Shown one piece after another: positions 17,755-26,224 of a stretch of DNA of 64,000 nucleotides. The stretch is from Burkholderiaceae bacterium 16 (GTDB taxonomy: Bacteria > Pseudomonadota > Gammaproteobacteria > Burkholderiales > Burkholderiaceae). Both the position numbers and the translations under genes were made by a program. Location of the stretch: assembly GCA_000955785.1 (NCBI GenBank), contig JYOD01000039.1, positions 1 to 64,000 of the forward strand, read 5' to 3'. The notes beneath the pieces were generated by a model. The model saw only the letters and a list, made by a program, of their open reading frames with translations. It was not told the origin of the DNA and did no database searches. How positions within the stretch are numbered: position 1 is the first letter of the stretch; the number at the start of each line of letters is the position of its first letter.

Positions 17755-18954
17755 TCAGAGCTGGAACTTCGCCTTGGCGATGATGCCGCGCTGGATCTCG
17801 CTGGTGCCCCCGTAGATCGTGGTGGCGCGGCGGAAGAACGCTTCGGTGGCAAGGTCCTGCATGGTGTCCTGCATCGGCAGCGGCTCTGCCTCGCTGCCTT
17901 CCGCGCTGAACGGATAGGCCACGGGCGCATAGTCCCCCAGGCTTTCGACCAGGAACTGCCCCATCTGCTGCTGGAGTTCCGTGCCGAGGATCTTCAGCAC
18001 CGAACCCAAGGCGTGCGCGGTGGCGCTGTGGTCGCCGGCCTGTTCCAGGGCGGCCACACGCTGCACCAGCACCGACATGGCCTCCAGCTCGGCCTCGTAG
18101 CGGGCCAGCCGCAGCGCAAACTGCGGTTGCGTGCGAAGCGCGCGGCCCTGAGCCGGCGCTGCCGCCAACGTGCGCAGCTGGCGTTGCATGCGGCGCAGCG
18201 TCGGCAGGTCGGCCGTGAATGCGTGCTCGTTGTTCAGCAGAAACTTGGTCACCTGCCAGCCGCGGCCTTCCTCGCCGATCAGGTTCGCGGCGGGCACCCG
18301 TACGTTGTCGAAGAACGTCTCGTTCAGGTGGTGGCAGCCGTCGATGCTGATGATCGGCCGCACGGTGATGCCCGGCGTCTTCATGTCCACCAGCAGGAAG
18401 CTGATGCCCGCCTGCTTCCTCTCGCCAGCGCCCGTGCGCACGAGCAGGAAGATCCAGTCGGCGTGGTGGGCATAGCTGGTCCAGGTCTTCTGGCCATTGA
18501 TGATGTAGTCATCGCCATCGCGCATGGCCTGCGTGCGCAGTGAGGCCAGGTCAGAACCGGAGCCAGGTTCCGAGAAGCCCTGGCACCAGATCCGGTCACC
18601 GCACAGGATCGCGCCGATATGCTCCTCCCGCTGCGCGGGGGTGCCGAAATGGTTGATTACGGGGCCCACGAGCTTCTGCGCGAAATTGTCCTGCGAGGGA
18701 GCGCCAGCCAGCGCGCATTCCTCGTCGAACACCAGGCGCTGCTGCACGGTCCAGCCCGGCCCCCCGTGCTCGGACGCCCAGGACGGCGCACCCCAGCCTT
18801 GTCTATTGAGGGTGCTCTGCCACGCGACTAGCGTGTCGCGCGGAGAACGCATGCCGTGGTTGCGGCTTGGCGTGTCGGCGGGCAGGTGATCGCGCAGGAA
18901 CGTGCGTACCTGCAGGCGGAACTGCGTGAGGTTGGGGTCGGCTCGAAAGTCCAT
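17755..18954 (-). CDS. Acyl-CoA dehydrogenase
   Basis: A 399-residue acyl-CoA dehydrogenase in the classical three-domain order. The FAD/substrate signature WCQGFSEPGSGSDLASL lies in the first third. NGQKTWTSYAHHADW follows, and the C-terminal helix has TTIYGGTSEIQRGIIAKA with the conserved Arg. It would oxidise an acyl-CoA at C2-C3 and pass electrons to ETF. It is transcribed alone, divergent from the enoyl-CoA hydratase gene at 19229 across a 274-bp promoter region and closed by its own terminator. Confidence 0.9.
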   Translation of the reverse strand: MDFRADPNLTQFRLQVRTFLRDHLPADTPSRNHGMRSPRDTLVAWQSTLNRQGWGAPSWASEHGGPGWTVQQRLVFDEECALAGAPSQDNFAQKLVGPVINHFGTPAQREEHIGAILCGDRIWCQGFSEPGSGSDLASLRTQAMRDGDDYIINGQKTWTSYAHHADWIFLLVRTGAGERKQAGISFLLVDMKTPGITVRPIISIDGCHHLNETFFDNVRVPAANLIGEEGRGWQVTKFLLNNEHAFTADLPTLRRMQRQLRTLAAAPAQGRALRTQPQFALRLARYEAELEAMSVLVQRVAALEQAGDHSATAHALGSVLKILGTELQQQMGQFLVESLGDYAPVAYPFSAEGSEAEPLPMQDTMQDLATEAFFRRATTIYGGTSEIQRGIIAKAKFQL

Positions 18955-19228
18955 TTGCGTTGCTCTCCATTAACCGGCGGCACCGCGAACGCGGCTTGCC
19001 GACATGCTGCACCTTAAAGCAAGGCGGCATGAGGTTGCGCCCCCCGCCTTTGGTGGCGATAAGTGTCGCCAGGTGCGCGCCGCTGTGGCGATACATTCGT
19101 CGCGCTCCATAAGTCCCTTCGGGTTGCGTTGCATCCCCTCACGTCGGGTGGGACCGTTGGGCTGCGCGTGCGTGGAGACTGTCTGCCCAGCACGTGCAGG
19201 ACGTTTCCCATCCACCGAAGGATCCTCA

Positions 19229-20074
19229 ATGCCAACCTCGCAATATCCGCTGCGCCATTCCGTACTGACCGTCCTCGACGGGATCGCGGAGTTCACGCAC
19301 CAGCGCCCCGGGGCGCGCAACGCGCTGTCGCTGGAGATGCGGCAGGACTATGCCGACATGCTCGATATCGTTGAAAACGAGTGCAGCATTCGTGCGCTGA
19401 TCCTTACCGGTTCGGGCGGCAGCTTTTGCGCTGGCGGCGACCTGAAGTCCGTCGCGGCGCTGATTGACGACCCCGAACCTGCGGCACGCGCCCCCGAGGT
19501 GACGCGCCACCGCGTGGCCGCTACCCATGCTTGGTTACGGCGGCTGCACCAGCTTGGCGTGCCGGTCATTGCCGCCGTCGATGGCCCTGCGGCAGGCGCT
19601 GGCTGCTCGCTGGTGCTGGCAGCCGATTTCGTGCTCGCCTCGGAGCGGGCGTCGTTCTCGATGGCGTTCGTGAAAGTCGGACTGATACCGGACATGGGTG
19701 CGCTCTACGCGCTGCCACGCATCGTCGGGATGAGCAAGGCAAAGGAACTGATGCTGACCGGTCGCCGCGTGGACGCCCAGGAGGCCCGGCAACTTGGCAT
19801 CGTGCACGACATCTACACCGCCGATGCGCTGCCCGAAGCCGCGCGCCGGTTTGCAGCGCGCTTCCTCAACGGCCCTCGTGAAGCCATGGCGCTGACCAAG
19901 CGCGCTGCAAACGCGACGTTCGAGACGCCTTACGACACGATGTTCGAGATCGAGGCACAGGCCCAGGCGCTAGCCGCCGCGGCGCCGCACTACGGGGAAG
20001 CGGTGCGCGGCTTCCTGCGCGGCGAAGCGCCGAAGTATGACTGGGATCGTGAAGTCCGGCGTAACCCGGCGTGA
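19229..20074 (+). CDS. Enoyl-CoA hydratase/isomerase family protein
   Basis: A 281-residue crotonase-fold enzyme. The oxyanion-hole segment is GSGGSFCAGGDLKS, followed by PVIAAVDGPAAGAGCSLVLAADFVLAS and the FVKVGLIPDMGALYALPRIVG segment. The catalytic position before the DMG turn is Pro-Asp rather than the Glu of classical hydratases, so isomerase or another crotonase reaction is possible. Similarity starts at the ATG at 19229. The porin gene follows 104 bp downstream on the same strand. Confidence 0.88.
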   Translation: MPTSQYPLRHSVLTVLDGIAEFTHQRPGARNALSLEMRQDYADMLDIVENECSIRALILTGSGGSFCAGGDLKSVAALIDDPEPAARAPEVTRHRVAATHAWLRRLHQLGVPVIAAVDGPAAGAGCSLVLAADFVLASERASFSMAFVKVGLIPDMGALYALPRIVGMSKAKELMLTGRRVDAQEARQLGIVHDIYTADALPEAARRFAARFLNGPREAMALTKRAANATFETPYDTMFEIEAQAQALAAAAPHYGEAVRGFLRGEAPKYDWDREVRRNPA

Positions 20075-20178
20075 CTGGATTTTTTCAATCCGCGCATGCG
20101 TGGAGGACGCTAGCGCGGCGCATCAGGTCGCCCCAACCACTGGGGCGACGCCACCAAGCAAAGGGAGAAGGGGAGAAA

Positions 20179-21360
20179 ATGAAGAAATCACAACTCGCGC
20201 GCGCGTCGTTGGCGGCGCTGGGCACCATGGCTGCTGGTGTCGTCCATGCGCAGACCAACGTCACGCTGTATGGCGTGATCGACGGCAGCATCGAATACGT
20301 CAACCGCGTGGGCACCGCGCCCGCCAACCTGGCCACGACGGGCACGGCCACCGCGCCGGTGGGCAAGCGTTTCGACATGCCGCGCGCGGGCGGCCTGTCA
20401 GCGTCGCGCTGGGGCCTGCGTGGGACGGAAGACCTGGGGCAGGGGTGGTCGGCGCTGTTCAACCTGGAGTCGGGGTTCGACTGGGACTCGGGCAACCTGA
20501 CCACCGCGCCGTTGTTCAACCGGACGGCCATCGTGGGGCTAGGCAACAAGGATCATGGCCGGCTTACGTTCGGCCGCCAGTACACGTCGATGACCGACGC
20601 GCTGATTGTCTTCGCGCCATTGCGCTTTGCGGCCAGCTATGAACCGGGGGTATGGTGGCTGGGCCTGAACTACCGCCAGTCGAACATGGCCAAGTACAGC
20701 GGCAAGTTCGGCGGCGTGCAAGTGGGAGCGCACTATTCGTTCGGCACGGCATCATCGTTGCAGGCAGCCGGAACGGGGCAGCCCCTGGGCCCGGGAGAAG
20801 CGCCCGGCAATATCAAGGACAACAGCGCATGGGGCGCGGCGGTCTCGTACGAGGGCGGTGGCTTTGCCGTGGGCGTGGGGTACGACCAGTGGAATCCCGC
20901 GCCGGCCGCGACGCCTGGCAACACGGGCCGCGAGCGCAAGACCGGCGTGGCCGCGAGCTACACGACGGGCCGGCTAAAGATCAGCGGCGGCTACCGCTAT
21001 CGCGATAGCCAGTTCAGCAACGACGCCACGCTGATCCGCGACGACTTCTGGTTCGCCGGCGTCAACTATAACGTGACTGCGGCATTGGGCGTGCAGCTCG
21101 GCTACTACTACTCGAACATCAAGCAGTACCGTCCGACGCCAACGGGGGTGGCGACCAATCCCGCCAATCCGCAGCAGGTTTCGCTCGTGCTCGATTACTC
21201 GCTCAGCAAGCGGACCGACGTGTACCTCGCCAGCAGCTACGTCCACAACGGCAGCCTGATCAACGACGGCCCCTTCACCGGCTACCTGTTCAACTATCCG
21301 CAAGCACCGGGACAGAAGAACATGGTCGGTGTGACCGCGGGCGTGCGGCACATCTTCTGA
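20179..21360 (+). CDS. Gram-negative outer-membrane porin
   Basis: A 393-residue trimeric porin of the beta-proteobacterial OmpC-like family. A signal peptide (MKKSQLARASLAALGTMA...VHA) is followed by the mature start QTNVTLYGVIDGSIEYVNR. The middle has SRWGLRGTEDLGQGWSALFNLESGF, and the C-terminus ends in the beta-barrel assembly signal VTAGVRHIF. The ATG at 20179 follows AAGGGGAGAAA. Standing beside the acyl-CoA genes it may admit their substrate. A hairpin terminator follows. Confidence 0.93.
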   Translation: MKKSQLARASLAALGTMAAGVVHAQTNVTLYGVIDGSIEYVNRVGTAPANLATTGTATAPVGKRFDMPRAGGLSASRWGLRGTEDLGQGWSALFNLESGFDWDSGNLTTAPLFNRTAIVGLGNKDHGRLTFGRQYTSMTDALIVFAPLRFAASYEPGVWWLGLNYRQSNMAKYSGKFGGVQVGAHYSFGTASSLQAAGTGQPLGPGEAPGNIKDNSAWGAAVSYEGGGFAVGVGYDQWNPAPAATPGNTGRERKTGVAASYTTGRLKISGGYRYRDSQFSNDATLIRDDFWFAGVNYNVTAALGVQLGYYYSNIKQYRPTPTGVATNPANPQQVSLVLDYSLSKRTDVYLASSYVHNGSLINDGPFTGYLFNYPQAPGQKNMVGVTAGVRHIF

Positions 21361-21384
21361 TTGCAGGTCCGGTAGGACTATAGG

Positions 21385-21417
21385 AGCGCCGCCGACCCGA
21401 AAAGGGTGGGCGGCGCT
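21385..21417. terminator. Bidirectional terminator between porin and Bug genes
   Basis: A long hairpin with arms AGCGCCGCC and GGCGGCGCT plus an inner ACCC/GGGT pairing around a GAAAA-type loop. It sits 25 bp past the porin stop and 10 bp past the convergent Bug stop at 21427. Confidence 0.75.
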
Positions 21418-21426
21418 GTTGCCTCG

Positions 21427-22404
21427 TCACTCCGGCTGGATGCCAGTCAGCGCGATCATACGCTTCCAGATCTGCTGGTCCGCGACGATGGTCTTGCGCA
21501 GCGCCGCGCCGTCGGCGGGATAGGCTGCGCTGCCGCGTGCATGGTAGTGCGCCACCGCCTCAGGCGTACCGATGAACTCCAGCGCCAGCCTGGCCAGCTT
21601 GTCGACGATCGGCTGCGGCGTGCCGGCTGGCGCGAAGAGGCCGGTCCAGGTATTCAACGGTTGCCGCTCAAGGCCCAGTTCGGCCAGCGTCGGCACGTCC
21701 TTTAGCGGCGATAGGCGGGATGGGCCGGTGACGGCCAGCGCACGGAGCTTGCCGCTCTGCACGTGCGGAATGATGGCGGACGCCTCGACCGCCGCGTAGT
21801 CCACCACGCCGGCCATCACGTCCGTCATCAACGCGTTCGAGGCCTTGTAAGGCACGCTTGCCGCGTCGATTTTCGCGGCTTCATTGAAGGCATAGGCGAT
21901 GACGCGATAGCCGTTGCTCGAGGTGGCGCAGTTTAGCTTGCCGGGATTCGCCTGCGCGCTCGCCACGAGTTCCTTCACCGAGCGATAGGGCGAGTTGCCC
22001 GGAACGATGATGGCGATCGGCAGCACCGACAGCCGCGCCACGGGCACGAAGTCCTTCATCGGGTCATAGGGCAGCTTGCGGAACAGGTATGGGTTGGCCG
22101 CCATGGCGCCGGAGCCCGCGAGCAGTACGGTGTAGCCATCCGGCGCAGCCTTCGCCACCAAGTCGGTTGCCACGACCATGTTGCCGCCAGGCCGGTTCTC
22201 GACTACGAAGCTCCGCCCGAGCTTGTCCGTGAGGTACTTAGCCAGCAGGCGCGTGTAGTCGTCGACGCCGGTGCCTGCGCTGCTGACCGAGACGATCCTG
22301 ACGGGCCGCTCGGGATACTCGCCGGCATGGACCGGTGTTGCGATGGCGAATCCCGCCAGCCAGGGGCACAGCAGCCTCATCATGCGGGGCTTGAAACTGG
22401 GCAT
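21427..22404 (-). CDS. Bug-family (TctC-like) periplasmic solute-binding protein
   Basis: A 325-residue receptor of the tripartite tricarboxylate type. The signal peptide ends near TPVHA, followed by YPERPVRIVS, ENRPGGN and PTLAELG. The start at 22404 has AAGGAGACC at good spacing. It is closely similar in layout to the Bug protein at 3945. It diverges from the CaiB operon at 22734, whose LysR-type operator lies about 200 bp upstream of this start, so the two may be co-regulated. No membrane components are encoded in the window. Confidence 0.92.
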   Translation of the reverse strand: MPSFKPRMMRLLCPWLAGFAIATPVHAGEYPERPVRIVSVSSAGTGVDDYTRLLAKYLTDKLGRSFVVENRPGGNMVVATDLVAKAAPDGYTVLLAGSGAMAANPYLFRKLPYDPMKDFVPVARLSVLPIAIIVPGNSPYRSVKELVASAQANPGKLNCATSSNGYRVIAYAFNEAAKIDAASVPYKASNALMTDVMAGVVDYAAVEASAIIPHVQSGKLRALAVTGPSRLSPLKDVPTLAELGLERQPLNTWTGLFAPAGTPQPIVDKLARLALEFIGTPEAVAHYHARGSAAYPADGAALRKTIVADQQIWKRMIALTGIQPE

Positions 22405-22604
22405 AAGTGGTCTCCTTTTATTGAATCGGTGCCGCCGTACAACGCGGGCCGCGTGCATCGGCATGGCGCACGTCCGGAATGATTGCCCCGCACGCGGGCA
22501 GGCGATACACCCCGACAAGGGTGGGTTGGACGGCGCATATCCAGCAGATGAAACGGTGCGTGGCAGGTAGTACCGCTTCGCACCACCGACAGACCGATAC
22601 CCCG

Positions 22605-22640
22605 ATACAGCCCGTGTATGGCGCGACATATCAAAAGTAT
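22605..22640 (+). promoter_or_regulatory. Tandem LysR-type operator in front of the CaiB operon
   Basis: Two 15-bp boxes, ATAC-N7-GTAT (22605-22619) and ACAT-N7-GTAT (22626-22640), separated by 6 bp and thus 21 bp start to start, two helical turns apart. ATAC-N7-GTAT is a known LysR-type recognition and activation pattern (as for BenM). The second box touches the -35 region, as expected for activation. The same arrangement recurs at 33126-33161 on the other strand. Confidence 0.75.
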
Positions 22641-22669
22641 TTTTTTGCCTTCCAGCTGTTCTGTACGAT
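22641..22669 (+). promoter_or_regulatory. Probable sigma-70 promoter of the CaiB operon
   Basis: The -35 TTTTTT (22641-22646) adjoins the last GTAT of the operator. After 17 bp comes the -10 TACGAT (22664-22669). A weak -35 covered by a LysR box is typical of activator-dependent promoters. The same geometry is found at the 33.1-kb promoter. Confidence 0.6.
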
Positions 22670-22695
22670 GGCCGCATACGAACGGAGGAGACATC

Positions 22696-22737
22696 ATGAA
22701 GGACGTGACGCCATCGCACCTGCGGAGCCGGCCATGA
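22696..22737 (+). CDS. Possible 13-residue leader peptide coupled to CaiB
   Basis: A short frame, MKDVTPSHLRSRP, with a strong ribosome binding site (ACGGAGGAG, 5 nt spacing). It ends in a TGA that overlaps the CaiB ATG (ATGA). CaiB itself has only a weak GGAG upstream, so ribosomes loaded on the leader could re-initiate there. Alternatively it is the original start region of CaiB separated by a one-base change. Confidence 0.4.
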   Translation: MKDVTPSHLRSRP

Positions 22738-23945
22738 GCGGCCCACTGCAGGGCATCCGGATCGTCGACATGACGACGGTTCTGATGGGACCTTACGCCA
22801 CGCAGATCCTTGGCGACCTGGGCGCGGATGTGATCAAGGTAGAACCGCCCGCGGGCGATACCGTGCGCGACGTCGGGCCCCGGCGAAACGACGGTATGGC
22901 GGGGATTTTCCTGCACGCGAACCGCAGCAAGCGCAGCATCGTGCTGGACCTGAAGCAGCCAGCCGGGCGCGAGGCGCTATTGCGGCTCGCGGCCGATGCC
23001 GACGTGCTGATCTACAACGTGCGCCCCCAGGCCATGGCACGGCTGAACCTCGGCTATGAAGACATCGCGAAGATCAATCCGCGCATCCTCTACGTGGGCG
23101 TCTACGGCTACGGACAGGGCGGCCCCTACGCGGCCAAATCGGCCTACGACGACCTGATCCAGGGCGCAGTCGCCATCCCGTCGCTGGCCAAGGCCGCTGG
23201 CGCCGATCTGCCGCGCTACGCGCCCAGTGCGATGGCAGATCGCATCGTCGGCCTGGCCGCTGCCAACGCGGTCAGCGCCGGCCTGCTGTATCGCGAGCGC
23301 ACCGGCGAGGGCCAGCGCGTAGACGTGCCGATGTTCGAGACCATGGCGCAGTTCGTACTAGGTGACCACATGGGTGGCATGACGTTCGAGCCGCCGATCG
23401 GCCCGAGCGGCTATGCCCGCATCCTGGACCACAATCGGCGCCCGCTCAGCACCAAGGACGGCTACCTGTGCGTGCTGTTTTACAACGACAAGCAATGGCG
23501 CCAGTTCTTCGCGCTGGTCGGACAGCCGGACCTGATGGACAGCGACCCGCGCTTCGCCACGATCGGCGAGCGCACCAAGCATATCGATGCGCTGTACCGC
23601 ATGGTGGCGGAGGTGATGCCTACCCGCACGACCGCGGAATGGATCGCAGTACTCGAAGCCGCCGACATGCCAGTGATGCAACTGCACACGATCGACTCGC
23701 TGCTGGCCGACCCGCATCTCGATGCGGTAGGCTTCTTCGAAGTGGTTGAACACCCGACCGAAGGTGCCATCCACTCGATGGCTGTGCCAAGCACGTGGTC
23801 GAAGTCATCGCCCGAGATCACGCGCCAGGCGCCGCGCCTCGGCGAGCACAGCGCCGAGGTGCTGGCCGAAGCAGGCTACAGCACCAAAGACATCAGCAAG
23901 CTGGCTGCGTCCGGCGCTACCGTGCTGGCGCCATCGCGCCAGTAA
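22734..23945 (+). CDS. CaiB/BaiF-type (family III) CoA transferase
   Basis: A 403-residue family III CoA transferase. The N-terminal GIRIVDMTTVLMGPYATQIL and DLGADVIKVEPP are hallmark segments. The aspartate that carries the acyl anhydride in formyl-CoA transferase is at D169 in MADRIVGLAA, the same number as in the model enzyme. It would move CoA to the pathway acid. It opens a five-gene operon (gaps of 27, 19, 52 and 11 bp). It is a close paralogue in layout of the CaiB protein at 60675. Confidence 0.9.
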   Translation: MSGPLQGIRIVDMTTVLMGPYATQILGDLGADVIKVEPPAGDTVRDVGPRRNDGMAGIFLHANRSKRSIVLDLKQPAGREALLRLAADADVLIYNVRPQAMARLNLGYEDIAKINPRILYVGVYGYGQGGPYAAKSAYDDLIQGAVAIPSLAKAAGADLPRYAPSAMADRIVGLAAANAVSAGLLYRERTGEGQRVDVPMFETMAQFVLGDHMGGMTFEPPIGPSGYARILDHNRRPLSTKDGYLCVLFYNDKQWRQFFALVGQPDLMDSDPRFATIGERTKHIDALYRMVAEVMPTRTTAEWIAVLEAADMPVMQLHTIDSLLADPHLDAVGFFEVVEHPTEGAIHSMAVPSTWSKSSPEITRQAPRLGEHSAEVLAEAGYSTKDISKLAASGATVLAPSRQ

Positions 23946-23972
23946 CCACAATCCGCTACCAGGAGCATTCCC

Positions 23973-25136
23973 TTGACCACGAGCCTCGAGTCATTGCCAC
24001 TCGTCGCCCTCCCTCCCGAGGATGAGGCGCTGCGCGGCCCGATCCGCGCTTTCCTGCAACAGGCGCTGGCCGATACGCCCACGCACGTGCGTGCCCGCAC
24101 ATGGATGGGCTATGACGCGGAATTCAGCCGCGCGCTTGCCGAGCGGCGCTGGCTTGGCCTGTCGCTGCCGAAGGAGTATGGCGGCGCGGGTCGCAGCGCC
24201 TTTGCGCGCTTCGTGCTGGTGGAGGAGCTGATCGCCGCCGGTGCGCCCGTGTCGGCCCACTGGTTCGCGGAACGCCAGACCGCGCCGCTGATCCTGAAGT
24301 TCGGGACGCCGGCGCAGCGCGAGTATTTCGTGCCCCGCATGGTGCGCGGCGAGATGTTCATGTGCATCGGCATGAGCGAGCCGGACACGGGATCGGATCT
24401 GTCGAGCGTGCGAACGCGCGCGGTGCGCACCGAGACCGGCTGGCGGCTCAACGGCCGCAAGATCTGGACGACCAACGCACACCGCACCCACTACATGTGC
24501 GCACTGGTGCGTACGTCAGGCCAGCATGGCGACCGCCACAAGGGTCTGTCGCAGGTGCTGATCGACCTGAGCCTGCCCGGTATCAGCTATCGCCCGATCG
24601 AGGACATGGCCGGCGACGCGCACTTCTGCGAAGTGGTATTCGAGGATGTGGACCTGCCCGCCGATGCGGTGGTCGGCGAGGAAGGATCGGGCTGGAAGCA
24701 GGTGACCGCCGAACTCGCCTTCGAACGCAGCGGCCCGGAGCGCATCCTGACCAGCCAGCTCGTGGCCGAAACGTGGCTGGCGGAGGTGCGGGCCTGCGGG
24801 CTGCCGGTGCCCGATGCCGTCAAGGCGATCGCCGGACGCATTGCCGGGCGGCTTGCCGTGCTGCGCGCCATGTCGCTCGCCGTGGCCGACCTGCTCGACA
24901 AGGGCGGGAACCCCGAGACTGACGCGGCTTACGTGAAGGATCTCGGCACCGAGTTCGAGCAGACCGTGCCGGCCTGGATCGCCGAGGCCATGGAAGGGAT
25001 GCCCGAATTCGAACCGTCGGAGCCGCTGCAGCGCGCGCTGGCCTACGTCACGCAGCTGTCCCCGAGCTTCTCCCTGCGGGGCGGCACGCGGCAGATCATG
25101 CGCGGCATCATTGCCCGCGCGCTCGGACTTCGTTGA
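23973..25136 (+). CDS. Acyl-CoA dehydrogenase, large subunit type
   Basis: A 387-residue acyl-CoA dehydrogenase with a TTG start at 23973 behind AGGAG. FMCIGMSEPDTGSDLSSVRT and NGRKIWTTNAHRTHY form the FAD/substrate region, and the C-terminal helix has FSLRGGTRQIMRGIIARAL. It is followed after 19 bp by a second, shorter dehydrogenase. Such pairs form alpha2-beta2 heterotetramers in steroid side-chain degradation (FadE/ChsE type), which is a likely model here. Confidence 0.88.
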   Translation: MTTSLESLPLVALPPEDEALRGPIRAFLQQALADTPTHVRARTWMGYDAEFSRALAERRWLGLSLPKEYGGAGRSAFARFVLVEELIAAGAPVSAHWFAERQTAPLILKFGTPAQREYFVPRMVRGEMFMCIGMSEPDTGSDLSSVRTRAVRTETGWRLNGRKIWTTNAHRTHYMCALVRTSGQHGDRHKGLSQVLIDLSLPGISYRPIEDMAGDAHFCEVVFEDVDLPADAVVGEEGSGWKQVTAELAFERSGPERILTSQLVAETWLAEVRACGLPVPDAVKAIAGRIAGRLAVLRAMSLAVADLLDKGGNPETDAAYVKDLGTEFEQTVPAWIAEAMEGMPEFEPSEPLQRALAYVTQLSPSFSLRGGTRQIMRGIIARALGLR

Positions 25137-25155
25137 CGCAATATAGACACACGCC

Positions 25156-26172
25156 ATGACTGATTCCCTTTTGGAAGGCTTCGAGCGCGCGCTCGCCAAC
25201 CTGTGCGCCGACGACGCGGTGCGCCGCAGCGAGTCCAGCGCAGACGGTGCCGCTGCGCGTCAGTGGTCCGCCATTGACGCCCTCGGTTACACCGACGCAC
25301 TGGTTCCCGCCGAACTCGATGGCGCGGGCTTGTCGCTGGCCGACGCGTTCCCGCTGTTCCTCGCCGCCGGCCGTTCTGGCCTGAGCCATCCGTTCGCCGA
25401 GACCGCCATCGCGCGTGCCATGCTCGCAAAAGCGGGCCGCAGGAGCGAGGGCGAGTGCATCGCCATCGCACCGTGCTCGGGCGCGACGCAGATCACGTGC
25501 CGCAATGTGCCAGGCGCGGCGTTGGCTGAACTCGTGCTGACAGTGTGGCGCGGAGAATGGTTGCTGCTGCCAGTGGTGGCCGCCACGCATGTGCCCGGCA
25601 TTTATCGGCCGCATGCGTCGGCTTCGCTGCAATGGCAGTCGGCCGATGCCGCAATATTCCGCTTCAGCGACGGCGAGCCCGACATCCTGGCGCTTTGCAA
25701 CGCGGCCCACGCCGCAGGCATGGCCGGTGCGATGCAGCGCGTGCTGGCGATGAGCATCACGTATGTTAACGACCGCCAGCAGTTCGGCCGGGCCATCGGC
25801 CAGTTCCAGGCCGTGCAGCAGGAACTGAGCGTGATGGCCGAACAGGCCAGCTCGGCCGTGTTCGCGGCGCGCATTGGCTGTGCCGCGGACGGCTACGTGC
25901 CTGACCCGCTGCGCGCAGCCGCCGCCAAACTGCGCGCCTGCGAGGCCGGCCAGCGTGTGGCGGCGATCGCGCATGCGGTACACGGCGCCATCGGCATTAC
26001 CGAGGAATTGGCGCTCGGGCTGTTCACGCGCCGCCTGCACGAGTGGCGCAGCGTGGCAGGTAGCGAGACGTACTGCGCCACGTTGCTTGGCGAGGCGGTG
26101 TTCGCGCAGGACGCGGCATCGGGCCACGCCATCCTTGACTTCGCCCGCACACAGCTGGCCATCCCCGCCTGA
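25156..26172 (+). CDS. Acyl-CoA dehydrogenase-like protein, small subunit type
   Basis: A 338-residue acyl-CoA dehydrogenase relative, about 50 residues shorter than normal. The middle beta domain is reduced and the EPxSGSD FAD signature is absent. The C-terminal helices are kept: YVNDRQQFGRAIGQFQAVQQEL and AVHGAIGITEELALGLFTRRL. In heteromeric dehydrogenases one subunit supplies FAD contacts and the other substrate contacts, which would explain the missing signature. It sits between the large dehydrogenase and the thiolase. Confidence 0.82.
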   Translation: MTDSLLEGFERALANLCADDAVRRSESSADGAAARQWSAIDALGYTDALVPAELDGAGLSLADAFPLFLAAGRSGLSHPFAETAIARAMLAKAGRRSEGECIAIAPCSGATQITCRNVPGAALAELVLTVWRGEWLLLPVVAATHVPGIYRPHASASLQWQSADAAIFRFSDGEPDILALCNAAHAAGMAGAMQRVLAMSITYVNDRQQFGRAIGQFQAVQQELSVMAEQASSAVFAARIGCAADGYVPDPLRAAAAKLRACEAGQRVAAIAHAVHGAIGITEELALGLFTRRLHEWRSVAGSETYCATLLGEAVFAQDAASGHAILDFARTQLAIPA

Positions 26173-26224
26173 CCTTCGGCGTCGGTCCAGCCCCATTCTC
26201 CAGCTTGTAGGCACAGAGACTTTC

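Larger units (their letters stand above)
22405..22733. other. Divergent promoter region between Bug and CaiB genes
   Basis: 329 bp holding the tandem LysR-type operator (22605-22640), a plus-strand promoter and a 13-codon leader frame that overlaps the CaiB start. No Bug-directed promoter could be singled out. Confidence 0.6.
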
